The notes under the pieces: generated by a model
The model's input: the letters and a program-made list of their open reading frames with translations, nothing else
What the model was told of the DNA's origin: nothing
The model's database searches: none
Assembly (NCBI GenBank): GCA_009746045.1
Contig: RPFO01000165.1
Location: 3,871,918 to 3,935,917, forward strand
Direction: 5' to 3'
Origin: Mesostigma viride
Lineage: Eukaryota > Streptophyta > Mesostigmatophyceae > Mesostigmatales > Mesostigmataceae
Length of the DNA: 64,000 nt
Position numbers and translations under genes: made by a program
Shown here: positions 10,336-20,390 of the stretch, in pieces
Position numbering within the stretch: the stretch's first letter is position 1
Layout: every line of letters starts with the position of its first letter

Positions 10336-10931
10336 CAGTTTGTTTGGGTTTGCATAAAATGTTGATTAAATTTAAGTAAATTGTCGTGCCGGAAATTTCC
10401 CCGAGGAGAAAACATCAGTACTGTCCAGTCTGGCACCACGTAGCCCTTACCCTTAGGGCAAGGCTGTCCACCCTATTTTACCACATGTGGGATGGGACCT
10501 AGGGTTGTCCACAAGACATTCACGCAAGTTATTGCCAGCTACATGGATGTCTCATCCTTCACTGCTGCATGCAGAATGATGCAGCAGGCCCTAACGGTTG
10601 TCATGCCACACTTGGAGTAGCTGGTCCTAGGCTACAGGACAGCTGGTCGTGGGTGGGAGAGGATAACGGCCTCTCCCGACCGGAGGGTTTTAAGGGCTAA
10701 ATGTTTTTAGGGGTTAAATGTTGATGCCTTGGTGGTAATTTATTTGTCCTGCGATGACCTATATAAGTGCCACGGATGGGCCACGAGCCACGAGCCACGA
10801 GGTAGCCATGGCTGAAGGCGGAGCTCATAACTTTCACGTTTGGGCACCAAATTCGGCTGTGAATATCACAATCGCTTCGGCTTTCTAAGACGCACACGCT
10901 GATATAATTTTCCGAAGCTATTACGCAATAT
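10336..10931. other. Intergenic, nothing recognised
   Basis: About 600 bp follow the GT29 stop. The stretch contains a TTGATTAAATTTAAGTAAATT segment near 10361-10382, which may form part of a 3' UTR, and otherwise non-coding sequence leading into the LINE ORF1 relic. No gene is supported. Confidence 0.4.
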
Positions 10932-12332
10932 ATGGAGAGCAAACGCTCCTCCGCGCAACGCAGCCTGGCGGCTGCGCTTAGCCCTGAAAATACGTCTGCA
11001 GCTTCGGCTGCAGCTTTGCCCTCCGGCCCAGAAGGCAGCGGCGCCACTCGCCAAGCCACAGTGGTCCCCCAGCCCCTCCCGGGCCTGCCTCGCCAGCAGC
11101 GTCGCCTGAACCCAAGCGCAGTCGCCCTGCCGACCCGAACTTGGACGAGTACGACTTTGACGCCAGCCAGCCCGGCTTTTTTGACAAGCTCAACGAAGAT
11201 CGCCGCATCCTGGCCTGCGTGTTTTTTTTATCGCACGCCTCGCTCACGGAACTGTGCAAGCAGCTCTTCATCCAGGGTCGCCTCTTCGATGCTTTCCGGA
11301 GGCGCACCTACACTATCGACTCCATCCCCAAACTACGCCGCCCCCACCTTCAGCAATACGCCCTCTTTCCCTCCTTGGACGCTCCCCCGAGGAGCTTTGG
11401 CCCCCCAAGCCCCTCACCACCACCTTGACCGAATCCTCCATCCGCTCACCTTAAGGAGGCCCTGCCCTCGAGCAGCACGTGGCCCCTCTCGCTGCAGATG
11501 TGGCGGCCATGGGCAGCACGCTGGCTGCCGAGCTCCCCCTCCTCTCCACCATCTCCACCGCCACCTCCACCCTCCTCGCCTCCTCCACCGCCACCACTCC
11601 CACCTCCGACGCCATCACCGCCCAGCTCCGCGACATCGACCAGCGCCTCAAGGACAACGCCATCGCCATCGAGGTCCTGCAAAACACCGCAGGCCTCACC
11701 GCCCAGGCGATGAAGGACATTGCCGCCAAGCCAGCCCTCGCTGGCCCGGCTGGCGATGCTCCTCCCACCCAGACCTGAGCGGACATGCTTAAGCAACTCA
11801 CCACCTCCACCACCTCCGCCGTTGCAGCGCAGCTCCAGCAGCAGAAGCTCGACCTCCGCGAGGAGGCCGAGCTCGCCAAGCGCAGCCTCAACGCCATCCT
11901 CAAGAACTTCGACATGGAGGAAGGTGAGAATTCCGAGAAGCTTGCACGTGCGTTTGAGAGCAAAATCCTTGATCGCATGGGCCTTCTTGGTGAGATTAAG
12001 CTGGTCGCCTACCGCCTTCCCCGCGCGCGGGGTAAGGCAGGGGCGCCCCCGCTTCTTCTCATCTTTAAGAGCCCATCGGACAAGAAGATTTCGTTTCTCA
12101 GACGCCGCAAGCGGCTCAAGAATACTCCCTTCACCTTGACCTTCTCGATGACTTGACCCTGGCGCAGCAACAACGGCAACGGGAGCTATGGCCGACCGAC
12201 CTCCAGCTTCGGCAGACCAAGGCGGGCCAGCCGGTGTACTGGAAGGGGGCGGCCATCTACGTCGGCCACAAGCCCTGGCACGCGACCCCCGCGACAACCG
12301 CAGCCCCAGCAACTCCAGAGGCCCCAGCTTAG
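10932..12332 (+). pseudogene. Orphan LINE ORF1 (nucleic-acid-binding, coiled coil), broken
   Basis: The sense passes through several frames. It starts with MESKRSSAQRSLAAALSP at 10932, moves to DEYDFDASQPGFFDKLNEDR from about 11143, then a low-complexity Ser/Thr/Ala region from 11479. An in-frame TGA lies at 11776, followed by a Gln/Leu/Glu-rich coiled-coil segment (QLQQQKLDLREEAELAKRSL, about 11830-11890). The C-terminus shifts again near 12140 to read LDDLTLAQQQRQRELWP, then GQPVYWKGAAIYVG, ending at TAG 12330-12332. That C-terminal pattern, LT-x-Q then aromatic-rich strand and YVG, is the usual end of L1-clade ORF1 proteins. No ORF2 follows on this strand; the next sequence belongs to LINE fragments in the opposite orientation. 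It is a decayed copy. Confidence 0.65.
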
Positions 12333-12336
12333 GGGA

Positions 12337-12660
12337 ATTAATTAATTAATTAATTAGACTCGTGCTCCCGTTGGGGAGTCACGGAGCATTAACCCCGATG
12401 GATGGATGGATGGGTGCAAACAGTCCTACCGGTCTAATCTATCATTGGCTACGTACTACATCTATCTAACAGCATTCTAACTACAACATCTATCTAGGCA
12501 GCCGCACGCTGCCCTAGGGGAGCTATCTGGCGTGCCTCCCACGGGATTGCACACGCGGGCGCTTCCCCACTGGGGGGGGCACGTTGTCCTCTATGACCTG
12601 GGCCCACTTGGCCTTGTCCATCATCTTCTTCCAAATTACGGAGAGGCCTAGTAGGCCCCC
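12337..12660 (-). mobile_element. 5'-truncated LINE, 3' end only
   Basis: The minus strand encodes a short ORF2 C-terminus containing MDKAKWAQVIEDNVPP (about 12625-12570). It aligns with the end of the LINE at 33.4-37.6 kb, which has MIDKEKWAAICDKHLPEG. A roughly 200-bp 3' UTR follows. The element ends in an ATTA/TTAA tetranucleotide run (12337-12356). Nothing upstream of the ORF2 end is present, so this is a severe 5' truncation. It abuts the (TTAA)n tail of the next LINE. Confidence 0.65.
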
Positions 12661-12662
12661 CA

Positions 12663-15600
12663 TTAATTAATTAATTAATTAATAGACACGTGACTGCGTC
12701 ACGTGAGCATAAGTCCTCAGTGGGAGAGGAACATGGGATGGAATGGATGGTATAAGCTATCTAGGTCCTAGTTACAGGGGTGTGGGCACCGCGGCCCGAA
12801 TCGCTATGAATGCCATACTTGGTCACACGCGGAGGCCCCCCATGTCCTCTACTAGCTGTTCTTTGAAGGTGCGGGCCTTGCGGCGTCTAACATCACTGGG
12901 CCCCGCCCACGTCAGGAGGTGCCGGCCAGGCTGGGCTGGTCGCAGTCCTGCGGGGGGGCCACGTGAGGTGTCTACCTGGTTGGTGCGAGCTAGGTGCCCT
13001 ACTAGCTGCAGGCGTCGTTGCTTAATGGTGCTGGTGATATAGGGCATGCCCTGGTACAGGTCCTCATTGCGGACATGAGCAGCATATCCTACTCTGAAAA
13101 TGGAACGCAGCATGCTGGTGACCGCGCCGTCCAGCTTGCGGGCCAGGTCGGCGGTGAGGGTCCACGTCTCGGCGCCATACGTGAGAACAGGAAGGACGAG
13201 GACCTTGAACAGGTCCTGTTTCTCGATCTTGCCCAGGGGCTTGCGCCACAGGGCCCGGTACTGGCGTAAAGCGTGCCAGGCGAGGGAGATGCGATGGTCC
13301 ACATCAACCTCGCAGCTAGGGAGCAGGCTGCCCAGCAGCTTAACGCGGTCCCGATACAGGACTCGAGAGCCGTCTAGGAGATAGAGGGGCGGCGGTGAGT
13401 TGGTGAGCCCAACCGCCAGGGCCTCTGTCTTCTTGCTGACCTCAAGCCCCACTGCACGGGCCTCGAGAGCCAGGCAGTCAAGCCATGTCTGCACGTGCTC
13501 AGTGTCCTCGAAGAGGGTGGTGTCGTCTGCGTAAATGATGTCTGCCAGCCGAATCTCCGTGTCCGCACCGCCATGCCAGAATTTGTTAGCAACCTGCACT
13601 CCTGGTTCCCTGCCCACGATGCGGGCAAATCGCTTGCGCGCCTGAATCATTACGTATTCGACAACAATAATGAACAGGTAGGGCGACAGCACGCAGCCCT
13701 GCCACACACCCTTCTGTAAAGGGCATGGGGGCGTGGTCCCGTAAGAAGTGCGCACCGAAGTGGTGGACCCTTCATACAGGTTGCGGATGACAGCAATCAG
13801 GGGGCGGGGGATCCGGAACAACTCGAGGATGTCCCAAAGCGCAGGCCAGAAAACCGAATCGAAGGCTTTGATGAAGTCCACCAGCACAAGGTGCAAAGGG
13901 GACTCACCAGGCTGAAGGCGTTGCAGTTCCTCCACCAGTCGGCGAGTAGCGAAGAGCGCCTGTACTGTGTTGCGACCTGAACGGAAGCCGTGCTGAGTCT
14001 CGCTGAGGTGACCGTCCAGGGCCGTGCGCAGGCGGTTCAGGATGAGCCGCATAAGAAGCTTGAGGGGGGCACTTTGAATGCACACCCCTCTGTAGTTGCC
14101 GGGGTCGGCAGGCGACCCCTTGTTCTTGTACAGCATCGTGCGAAAACTGTGTTGCCAGGCCGCTGGAGGTGGTTGCGACGACAGCAGAAGGCGGTTGCAG
14201 ATGTCCCGGAAGAGCAGCATAACACCTGTGTCCTCGAATTCGGCTGCAAGTTTTACAACTGCGGCCGGAATCTCGTCAGAGCCGGTGGCTGCGTCATAAC
14301 GCAGGCGCTGGACCGCCTCCGTGACCTCGCGAGAGGTGAAAGGAGGCATGTCAGACGGGTCGCCAAGTGGGCCGACCAGCGGGGGGACTAGGTAGTCCGC
14401 CGCTGACCTAGGCGGGGCCGGGGGCCCAGCGGGGCCGGCCAGGGCGGCCGGGCGGGCGGCGGCGGCTGGGAGCAGGGGTGGGGGCGGCGCAGCTGTCCCC
14501 ACGACCTCGGCCGTGGCCGTGGCCCAGGTACGAAGCCGCTTGGCTGGGGCGCCGGGGACGTCGTGGCGGTGGGGCCGGCCGAGGCCGTCCGGGTGCCCGA
14601 GGCGCTTGTACCAGAACCAGGCCCCCTTGCCGTCGTGCTTCTGCTGGCAGCTGCGCAGGTCCTTGACCATCTGCTGAGCATCTGCCTTCTCAGCCTGCTC
14701 GTAGGCGGCCCTCAGAGCTGCTTGCAGCCCAGGTTTGGCGATCGGATCTCTGTTGCGGCGGAGCATCTGCCTGGCGGCGACCACTGTCGGTGCGTGACGG
14801 TGGACAGCAAGCTGCCGACGCGGAGGCAAGGTGGGGAGGGTGCGGGCAGCCAGGCGATACTTGGCGGCGACACCACGGAGGATCACTGAAATATCCCCGG
14901 CGGCGGAATGGCGTGTAACTGCTGTCGGCTGCCCCCGGCGTCGAATACGGCCAGGAAATCATCCCTGTGCGACATAGCGGCCTGCTCTGCTGCTGACATC
15001 TTGTCGGCATCCTTCAGCACAATCCGGAGCACTTTCAGATCTGGCTGAGGTGCCAGCTGTCGCGACGGTTTCACCCCAGGAAACCGCAATCTGATGCGAG
15101 CGAGCACGAGACGATGATCAGATTCCACCGTGCTGACAGAATCTTGCAGGACGCGAGCATCGACAACTGAGGGGCGCTGAGCCCGACGTACGCAGACATA
15201 ATCAAGGCACACCACCCGATCCGACGGCCCAAAAAAGGTGGCCAGCTGCTCAGCGGGGCGTGCGAAAGAAGCATTGCATGCAACCAGCGCAGATTCTGCC
15301 AGCAGATTCGCAAATAAAGGCGTGTTACCGTTGGCTGTCGTGTTGGGGGGAATACTGAGCGCCCCCAGTGCCAACTGGCAGCGTGGCGTTGGCGTCGAGC
15401 AGCATAACCAGGAAGTGCCGAGCTGGGATGTTGGCCTCCTCCTCCTTGAGGGCGTCGAAGAAGGCCTCACGTTCCGCCTGAGCTCGACCCGCATGTGGTG
15501 CATATCCCACGATAACGGTTAGCGTGTGGTGTGAATGGCCCTCAGTGGCCGAAAAAGTGGCCACTAGCACACGCGGGGACCGCAGCACGATGGACTGGAG

Positions 15601-16150
15601 CTGTTCTGATGCTGCCGGCGAGCACAAGAGGCCCACACCACCTTGGCCCAGCGCGTCGCCGCCACCATATTAGTGGAACCGCCAGCCTGCACGCAGGTCG
15701 TTGACCAGCAGACCGTTGACCCCGTGCTGAGGGTCAACGGTGCGTCGGTGCTCCTGGACTCCAAGGACAGCGATCTTGTTGTCGGCGCACAGGGCGATCA
15801 GCTCGTCGACGCGTTGGCGTGCTGGGGTGCCGCCGCTCGTAGAAGGATCTGCAGGGAGGGTGCGCACGTTAAAGCTTGCAATACGTACCAAGAATGGGCC
15901 GTTGCCCTATTAGCGGGGGGGTGGGGGTGGGGGTGGGGGTGGAGAAGGGTAGTGCTGGAGGTGGGGGTTGGGGGTGGGGGGGGAGGGGGAGGGGGAGGGT
16001 GGCGATTGGGGTTAATGCTTGTCAACGCATGGAATCTTTCTTTCAGGGCGGATATGCGTCGTCTCCGTCCTGGCTGGGGTCGCCGGCGTGTCGACTGGGC
16101 CTCATCCCGCTCAAGGCGGGCTAGGAGGCGTGTGAGGCTGGTAAATTGGC
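12663..16150 (-). mobile_element. APE-type LINE with ORF2, inactive
   Basis: A minus-strand L1-like element. Its 3' tail is the TTAA repeat at 12663-12683 and its recognisable 5' part lies near 16150. Upstream of the nuclease a basic segment (about 16000-16150) and a G-rich low-complexity stretch (15915-16010) are visible. No ORF1 is attached. The 3' UTR segment 12684-12835 has related copies, one inverted, at 18343-18515. Target-site duplications could not be identified. Confidence 0.75.
12823..15891 (-). pseudogene. LINE ORF2: apurinic endonuclease plus reverse transcriptase, broken
   Basis: The endonuclease starts at 15891 with IASFNVRTLP, then VLGVQEHRR. An in-frame TAA at 15670-15672 interrupts it. 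It resumes GVGLLCSP, VIVGYAPHAG, LLDANATLPVG, shifts frame near 15360, and continues to LDYVCV and VSTVESDHRLVLARIRLRF (the SDH motif of APE nucleases). After a stop at 14883 and a further shift, 687 codons (14886-12823) hold the reverse transcriptase: LVDFIKAFDSVFW with the first catalytic Asp, GVWQGCVLSPYLFIIVVEYV, and LADIIYADDTTLFED carrying the YADD box. The C-terminal region follows. The product would nick target DNA and prime cDNA synthesis. At least one stop and two frame breaks make this copy non-functional as read. Confidence 0.85.
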
Positions 16151-16184
16151 GGGAAGGTTGACCGTGGCGTGCCTGGCAGTGTAC

Positions 16185-17480
16185 GTACAGCCATACGCAA
16201 TACGCAGTCATACGGGGCCCATGGGTATGGTGTATAACACGCCATACGGGGTATAATACGCAAATCATACGGGGACTCTTGAAAATGCTGTTTTTTGCAT
16301 GGTTCAGGGGGTTCTTCAACATTCTGACCAATCAGGCATGTTTTTTTTGTGTTCTTGCAACACCACTTGCCTTTATTTAACACATCATCACATAATATTG
16401 CCGTTGCCGTCGCTGCATGCCTACAAATACAAGCATTGTACATCTGTTGTTATTAATAATGTCTGTAAATAGCACACGGTCAGTCGGCCAACTTGCCAAA
16501 AGTAATAAGACATTGTGCCAGAAACAGACATCTTGCCTACTCGTGGTAGGCCACCATGCAATATTGATCTACATGAAGCAAGAATCCATACGGGCTGCCA
16601 ACAATGTGGCTAGCGTGCAGGATACCATGCATGCCAGCAACCCGACCCAGCTTCCCTAAACCAGTGACGGTATGGTACGGTGGCTGGCTAGCAGCAGCCT
16701 GCATGGCTAAATGAGGCATTTATGTGCATTGCGAGTCACACCAAATACCCCGCAGCCTGCGACGTAATGCCTCCGGCAGCCTCTTGCACTCGCTCACTCT
16801 TGCCTCCTTCGCGTACGTAGCGCCCATGATATGGCGGGTGCTAGCCTTGCTCGGGTGGTAGAACCCGAGAATTTTGCATCCAAAAGTGTGCACGTCACTT
16901 AGCTTGTAGTTACCTGTCGGCTGCCCTTTCTTGTTGAGAGTCTGTTCTTTCACGATGTGTGTCCAGACAGTCTCGAATACGGCCTGCATCTCGTCGGCCC
17001 AGTCATCATCGTGTTCCATAGACCGTCGCTAGCCATGGTGCCTGGATGTCAATTGTGCTACGATTAAATGTTAGGTGCCAGATGCGCGCCGTTGTTGGCA
17101 GACAACATAACTTCGTCACCTAATTTCCTCGTCCTTCGTCTCCTAGACCCTAGTCCGACACGCAGCAATCTGCAGCAATGCACGTACAGTCGTACATGCA
17201 CGGCCAGCTTGGCACCTGCATGTCGTTTATTTGTCGCGGAGTTCCAGGTCGCCTAGATACAGTCTAGTTCCGGCTCCACGTGCCGTCCAAAATGATGCCA
17301 GAAGCTACTTCAAACGCGGTTCATACGCAAAAAATACGCAAAAAATACGCAATACGCAAAAAATACGCAAAAAATACGCAGTGCGTATTTTTTTTCCCCA
17401 TTTTCATACGGAAATCTTGCGTATGGCGTATAATACGCGCCATACGGCGTATTATACGCCGTATGGCTGTTCACTGGTGC
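16185..17480. mobile_element. Possible DNA element with ATACGC/CCATACG-rich inverted ends
   Basis: Both ends are packed with the same short words. The left end (16185-16290) starts CAGCCATACGCAATACGC and contains GTATAATACGC. The right end (17320-17475), read on minus, starts CAGCCATACGGCGTATAATACGC. Beyond it lies a run of CAAAAAATACG units (17328-17378). The two ends are therefore inverted repeats of about 60-90 bp, imperfect by eye. No clean target-site duplication was found. One unrecognised frame (16720-17019, minus) lies inside. The class is unknown. Confidence 0.4.
16720..17019 (-). CDS. Hypothetical 99-residue frame inside the ATACGC element
   Basis: The frame starts MEHDDDWADEMQAVFETVW and runs through KGQPTGNYKLSDVHTFGCK to a basic C-terminus. 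The composition is globular and not low-complexity. I do not recognise the family. It could be an N-terminal remnant of a transposase or a small host exon; its position between the inverted ends favours an element origin. A start is available at 17017-17019. Confidence 0.3.
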   Translation of the reverse strand: MEHDDDWADEMQAVFETVWTHIVKEQTLNKKGQPTGNYKLSDVHTFGCKILGFYHPSKASTRHIMGATYAKEARVSECKRLPEALRRRLRGIWCDSQCT

Positions 17481-17844
17481 CTGGTGACCTTGCATCCTGA
17501 TCATGCTCGCACGGTGCGACATGAGGATGGAAAGGGGCTTGTTTATAAAGGCTGTGCCCAAAGCCTATTGTACCGCAAGGCCGCAAGGGTGTGCCCTTAC
17601 CGGGCGCCATCCATACCCGGGACGTGCGTAGACGATGATGACGCAGCTGGGGCGGGCCTTAGGGGAATACAGCAGTAGTAGTGTAGAATAGTTAGACCGT
17701 GGCCCTGTACATGCACGCCTATACTACAGGCACTATACCAGCTGACTCATGCCCTTTTTCGTCATGTACATGTGTGCCCATGACGCGCCACACACCAGAT
17801 GATGCCTAGCTTTATTTATTTAGTTATGCTGTGCCTACGCAGAG

Positions 17845-18055
17845 AGCTACTCTCTGCTGAGAAGCCATGCCCTAGCTTCTGTATAGCCATGCTGATCTTC
17901 CACCCCATAACGCCCCCCCCTTGCGATGGGCTGTGATAGATCACGGTGGTGCAGGTGCCCTTGGTGCACCTAAAGCAGGTGTAGTTTACATCCTACCCTT
18001 GCAGGAAGTAGCCCAGACTGTATTAATGGCCATATGCCCCTTCTCAGGGCTACAT
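17845..18055. repeat. Dispersed repeat, copy B
   Basis: Diverged copy of 1116-1400, with the same ordered landmarks: CTCTCTGCTGAGA, ATCTTCCACCCCAT, GGTGGTGCA, GTTTACA and CTTCTCAG. The two copies differ by indels and point changes. Confidence 0.5.
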
Positions 18056-18342
18056 TTACTCCCAAGGTAGGGTGCCACATGTAGGGTGCCACATGTACTC
18101 CCAGCGGAGTCATGTTCCTAACTAATTAGTTCATTAATATAAGTGCCCACACCGTGCTTCGGCACGTGAATTCAATTCCATTCAATTAAATTCAGTTCAA
18201 AATGCCACACCGGCCTCAAGTGTTTGATGTTTGTTCAGGATACCGTATAGCTTCAGCGCACTCCCGTCTAGGTGCCTCCAGGGTCGGTGGACTGTGCTAT
18301 GGAATGATCGATTCCCATGGAATTATGGACATTATTTAATTA

Positions 18343-18515
18343 AAATTAATAGACACGTGACTGCGTACGCGTGAGCATAAGTCCTCAGTGGGAGGGGAAC
18401 ACGGGATGGAATGGATAATGGGGTGTGACCGCGTATGGCATTCATAGCGATTCGGGCCGTGGTGCCCACAACCCTGTAACTAGGACCTAGATAGCTTACA
18501 TCATCCATTCCATCC
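18343..18515. mobile_element. Rearranged LINE 3' UTR relic
   Basis: 18343-18414 matches 12678-12750 in the same orientation (TAATAGACACGTGACTGCGT then AGCATAAGTCCTCAGTGGGA). The next segment, 18421-18515, matches 12735-12835 in the opposite orientation (GCATTCATAGCGATTCGGGC then CCTGTAACTAGGACCTAGAT). The result is two copies of the same LINE 3' end head to head, as in twin-priming inversion or nested insertion. No coding sequence is attached. Confidence 0.6.
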
Positions 18516-18574
18516 CACTATAGACATAAAGAAATTTAATTAAAACGAAATTATAACATGACTCCGTTGGGAGA

Positions 18575-18907
18575 TCATGTCGCACATATTCCTTGCTGGA
18601 TGGGTGCCTGATCCGCCCTCTGCCTCTCCTCGTATGTGGCAGTAGTGCCGTCGTCCTCGTTGATACGTTGGGCAGAGCGCTTAACGGAGCCCTCCGGCTT
18701 GTCGGTCCACTCAAAGTGAACGTCCTCATGCGTCTTCTCGACCCCGGTGACTATCTCGACTTCTGGACCCCACCCCAACGTCGTCTCTGGTCTGGGCGTG
18801 TCGAGCCGGGAGTATACCCCGAAAGGCTGTGTGGTGATATAAAATCTGTCTGCGTACCCTCTCGACTCTTGCAAAAGGACAGCAACAAGAAGTTGAACGC
18901 CCTTCAC
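18575..18907 (-). CDS. Hypothetical 110-residue frame
   Basis: The frame reads from MKGVQLLVAVLLQESRGYA to a stop after QQGICAT. It is hydrophilic, non-repetitive, and rich in Glu, Arg and Thr toward the end. No family is recognised. A neighbouring minus frame (18726-19028) overlaps it out of frame. It lies among transposon relics, so a decayed element ORF is as likely as a host gene. Confidence 0.25.
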   Translation of the reverse strand: MKGVQLLVAVLLQESRGYADRFYITTQPFGVYSRLDTPRPETTLGWGPEVEIVTGVEKTHEDVHFEWTDKPEGSVKRSAQRINEDDGTTATYEERQRADQAPIQQGICAT

Positions 18908-19059
18908 TTCTGGCTAGCACGCCGGCGATGGAGACGGGATTTTTGTTGTTTGGGGAACCGATTGTGGGAGGCTGAGCCCGCAGCCGCCACTGATTGCTAT
19001 TGAACCCTTCCAGCTGGCCAGGCCGCAAGGAGCTCAGCGGCGCGGCGCTAACCGATAAG

Positions 19060-19139
19060 GCATGCTCGAGCCTCTAACCCGAGACTACCGGTAGGCTACC
19101 CGATAGTGCATGCTCGAGCCTCTAACCCGAGACTACCGG
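19060..19139. repeat. 32-bp direct duplication, period 48
   Basis: A 32-bp unit beginning GCATGCTCGAGCCTCTAACC occurs at 19060-19091 and again at 19108-19139, identical by eye. It sits in a GC-rich stretch (19020-19310) without a recognised gene. Confidence 0.75.
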
Positions 19140-19467
19140 CACTCAGCGGATCTGTGCTACCGAGGGCGACGGTTCTCTGACCGTCCCGGCGCGCACCGGC
19201 TTCCGTACCGGCTTGCTTAGGCACCGACTAGCATCTAGACACCAATCTTTGATGCCCACCTGACTAGGCGCCCAGGCCGGCGTCTACCGGCCAGCGGATA
19301 GATGCCACTCGGGAGCACAACTCCCATACTTTCTTTTTAAATAATTATCATAATTTATCTAAAGCGAGAGGCAATAGGGTAGCACTGACCCTACGTACGT
19401 TCAAGTAGAGAAACACGTAACGGCACACTGGCCGTCCCCAAATCCTAAACCCCAAGTACAGTCGGCT

Positions 19468-19806
19468 GAATTAACTTGGGTGCTCGGAAGTGGTTATTCC
19501 GGGCAACTGAAAATAGTGTGACGGACCGGTTTGCCGCAGGTGGCAAAAGGTTCCGGCACTATTTAACCTAACTAAAACCTGTGCACCTTGGAGGTCAGGG
19601 GTTCGAATCCTCATTGAGGCAGCTCCGGCGCATTTACATTTGCGTGCTCAGCGGCCCAGGCGGATGTCTCGGGCTCTTCGTCCCCCCTCCACGAGGCCAG
19701 GTTTTAGTTAGGTTAAATAGTGCCAGAACCTTTTGCCCACTGAGGCAAATCGGTCCGTCACACTATTTTGCCCGGAATAACCGCTTCCGAGCACCCAAGT
19801 TAATTC
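19468..19806. repeat. Foldback element with about 110-bp arms and a tRNA-like B box in the loop
   Basis: The left arm (19468-19581) and right arm (19698-19806) are reverse complements with a few mismatches and small indels. The arms end in CTATTTAACCTAACTAAAACC and its complement. The loop (19582-19697) contains GGTTCGAATCC at about 19601-19611, a perfect match to the tRNA T-loop/B-box consensus. No cloverleaf, anticodon arm or acceptor pairing could be assembled. The word GGCACTATTTAACCTAACT is repeated once more just outside (19807-19825). It looks like a MITE or foldback element that captured a tRNA 3' end or SINE piece. Confidence 0.65.
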
Positions 19807-19826
19807 GGCACTATTTAACCTAACTG

Positions 19827-20350
19827 TGACGTGTTTTCCAACATCCAGGACAAACATCCACGTCAGAGCCATAGTCAGGTTCGCCTTTCCAGCAATCATT
19901 CTTTAAGTGCCCCTTACATAGGCACCTAGTGCAATGCTTGGTGGGGTCGTGAGGCAATCTCCTATCCCCCCCTGCTGGCTTGGCACCTGTTGGCTTGCTA
20001 GCTCCCCCACTTGGTTTTTGTTTTTTGTTGCTATTATTCCCCCACCCCTTCTGTCCATCTCCCCCACTTTTGTTGTTTTTATTTTTATCCCCCCCTAATA
20101 CCGCCTTCACCTGGGCCGGCCACCAGCGACTGCATCTGCTTCTTGGATAGCCCCGTACCTGAGGCTTCCTCCCCCTTAACCTGCTTCACCTTAACATCCT
20201 TGGCTGCAGCAGCAAAGGGCTCTAGGCATTGCTGCACATAGGCCATTGCTCTCCTGAAATCTTCCCACTTGTCCTTCTGACCTGCCAGTATAACTGACAG
20301 TGTGGTAGGATCCAGTTCTGCCTTTTGCAACCACAGGTGCACTAGGTACT
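19827..20350 (-). pseudogene. Gag-like gene, 3' part with CCHC zinc knuckle
   Basis: Minus-strand sense begins KLNAKYLVHLWLQKAEL near 20370 and continues DKWEDFRRAMAYVQQCLEPF. It shifts frame near 20100 into a Lys/Asn/Gly-rich stretch, then a C-x2-C-x4-H-x4-C zinc knuckle (CTRCLCKGHLKNDC, about 19900-19940) and CPGC at the end. Such a basic linker plus retroviral-type knuckle is typical of gag proteins of LTR retrotransposons, where it binds RNA. The end is cut by the foldback element at 19468-19825. No protease or RT follows. This is a relic. Confidence 0.55.
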
Positions 20351-20390
20351 TCGCATTCAGCTTTTAAACCGTGCTGACTGATATTTGCAG

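Noticed and set aside
19580-19625. Functional tRNA gene around GGTTCGAATCC
   Set aside because: No acceptor stem, anticodon arm or A box could be paired; only the B-box sequence is present.
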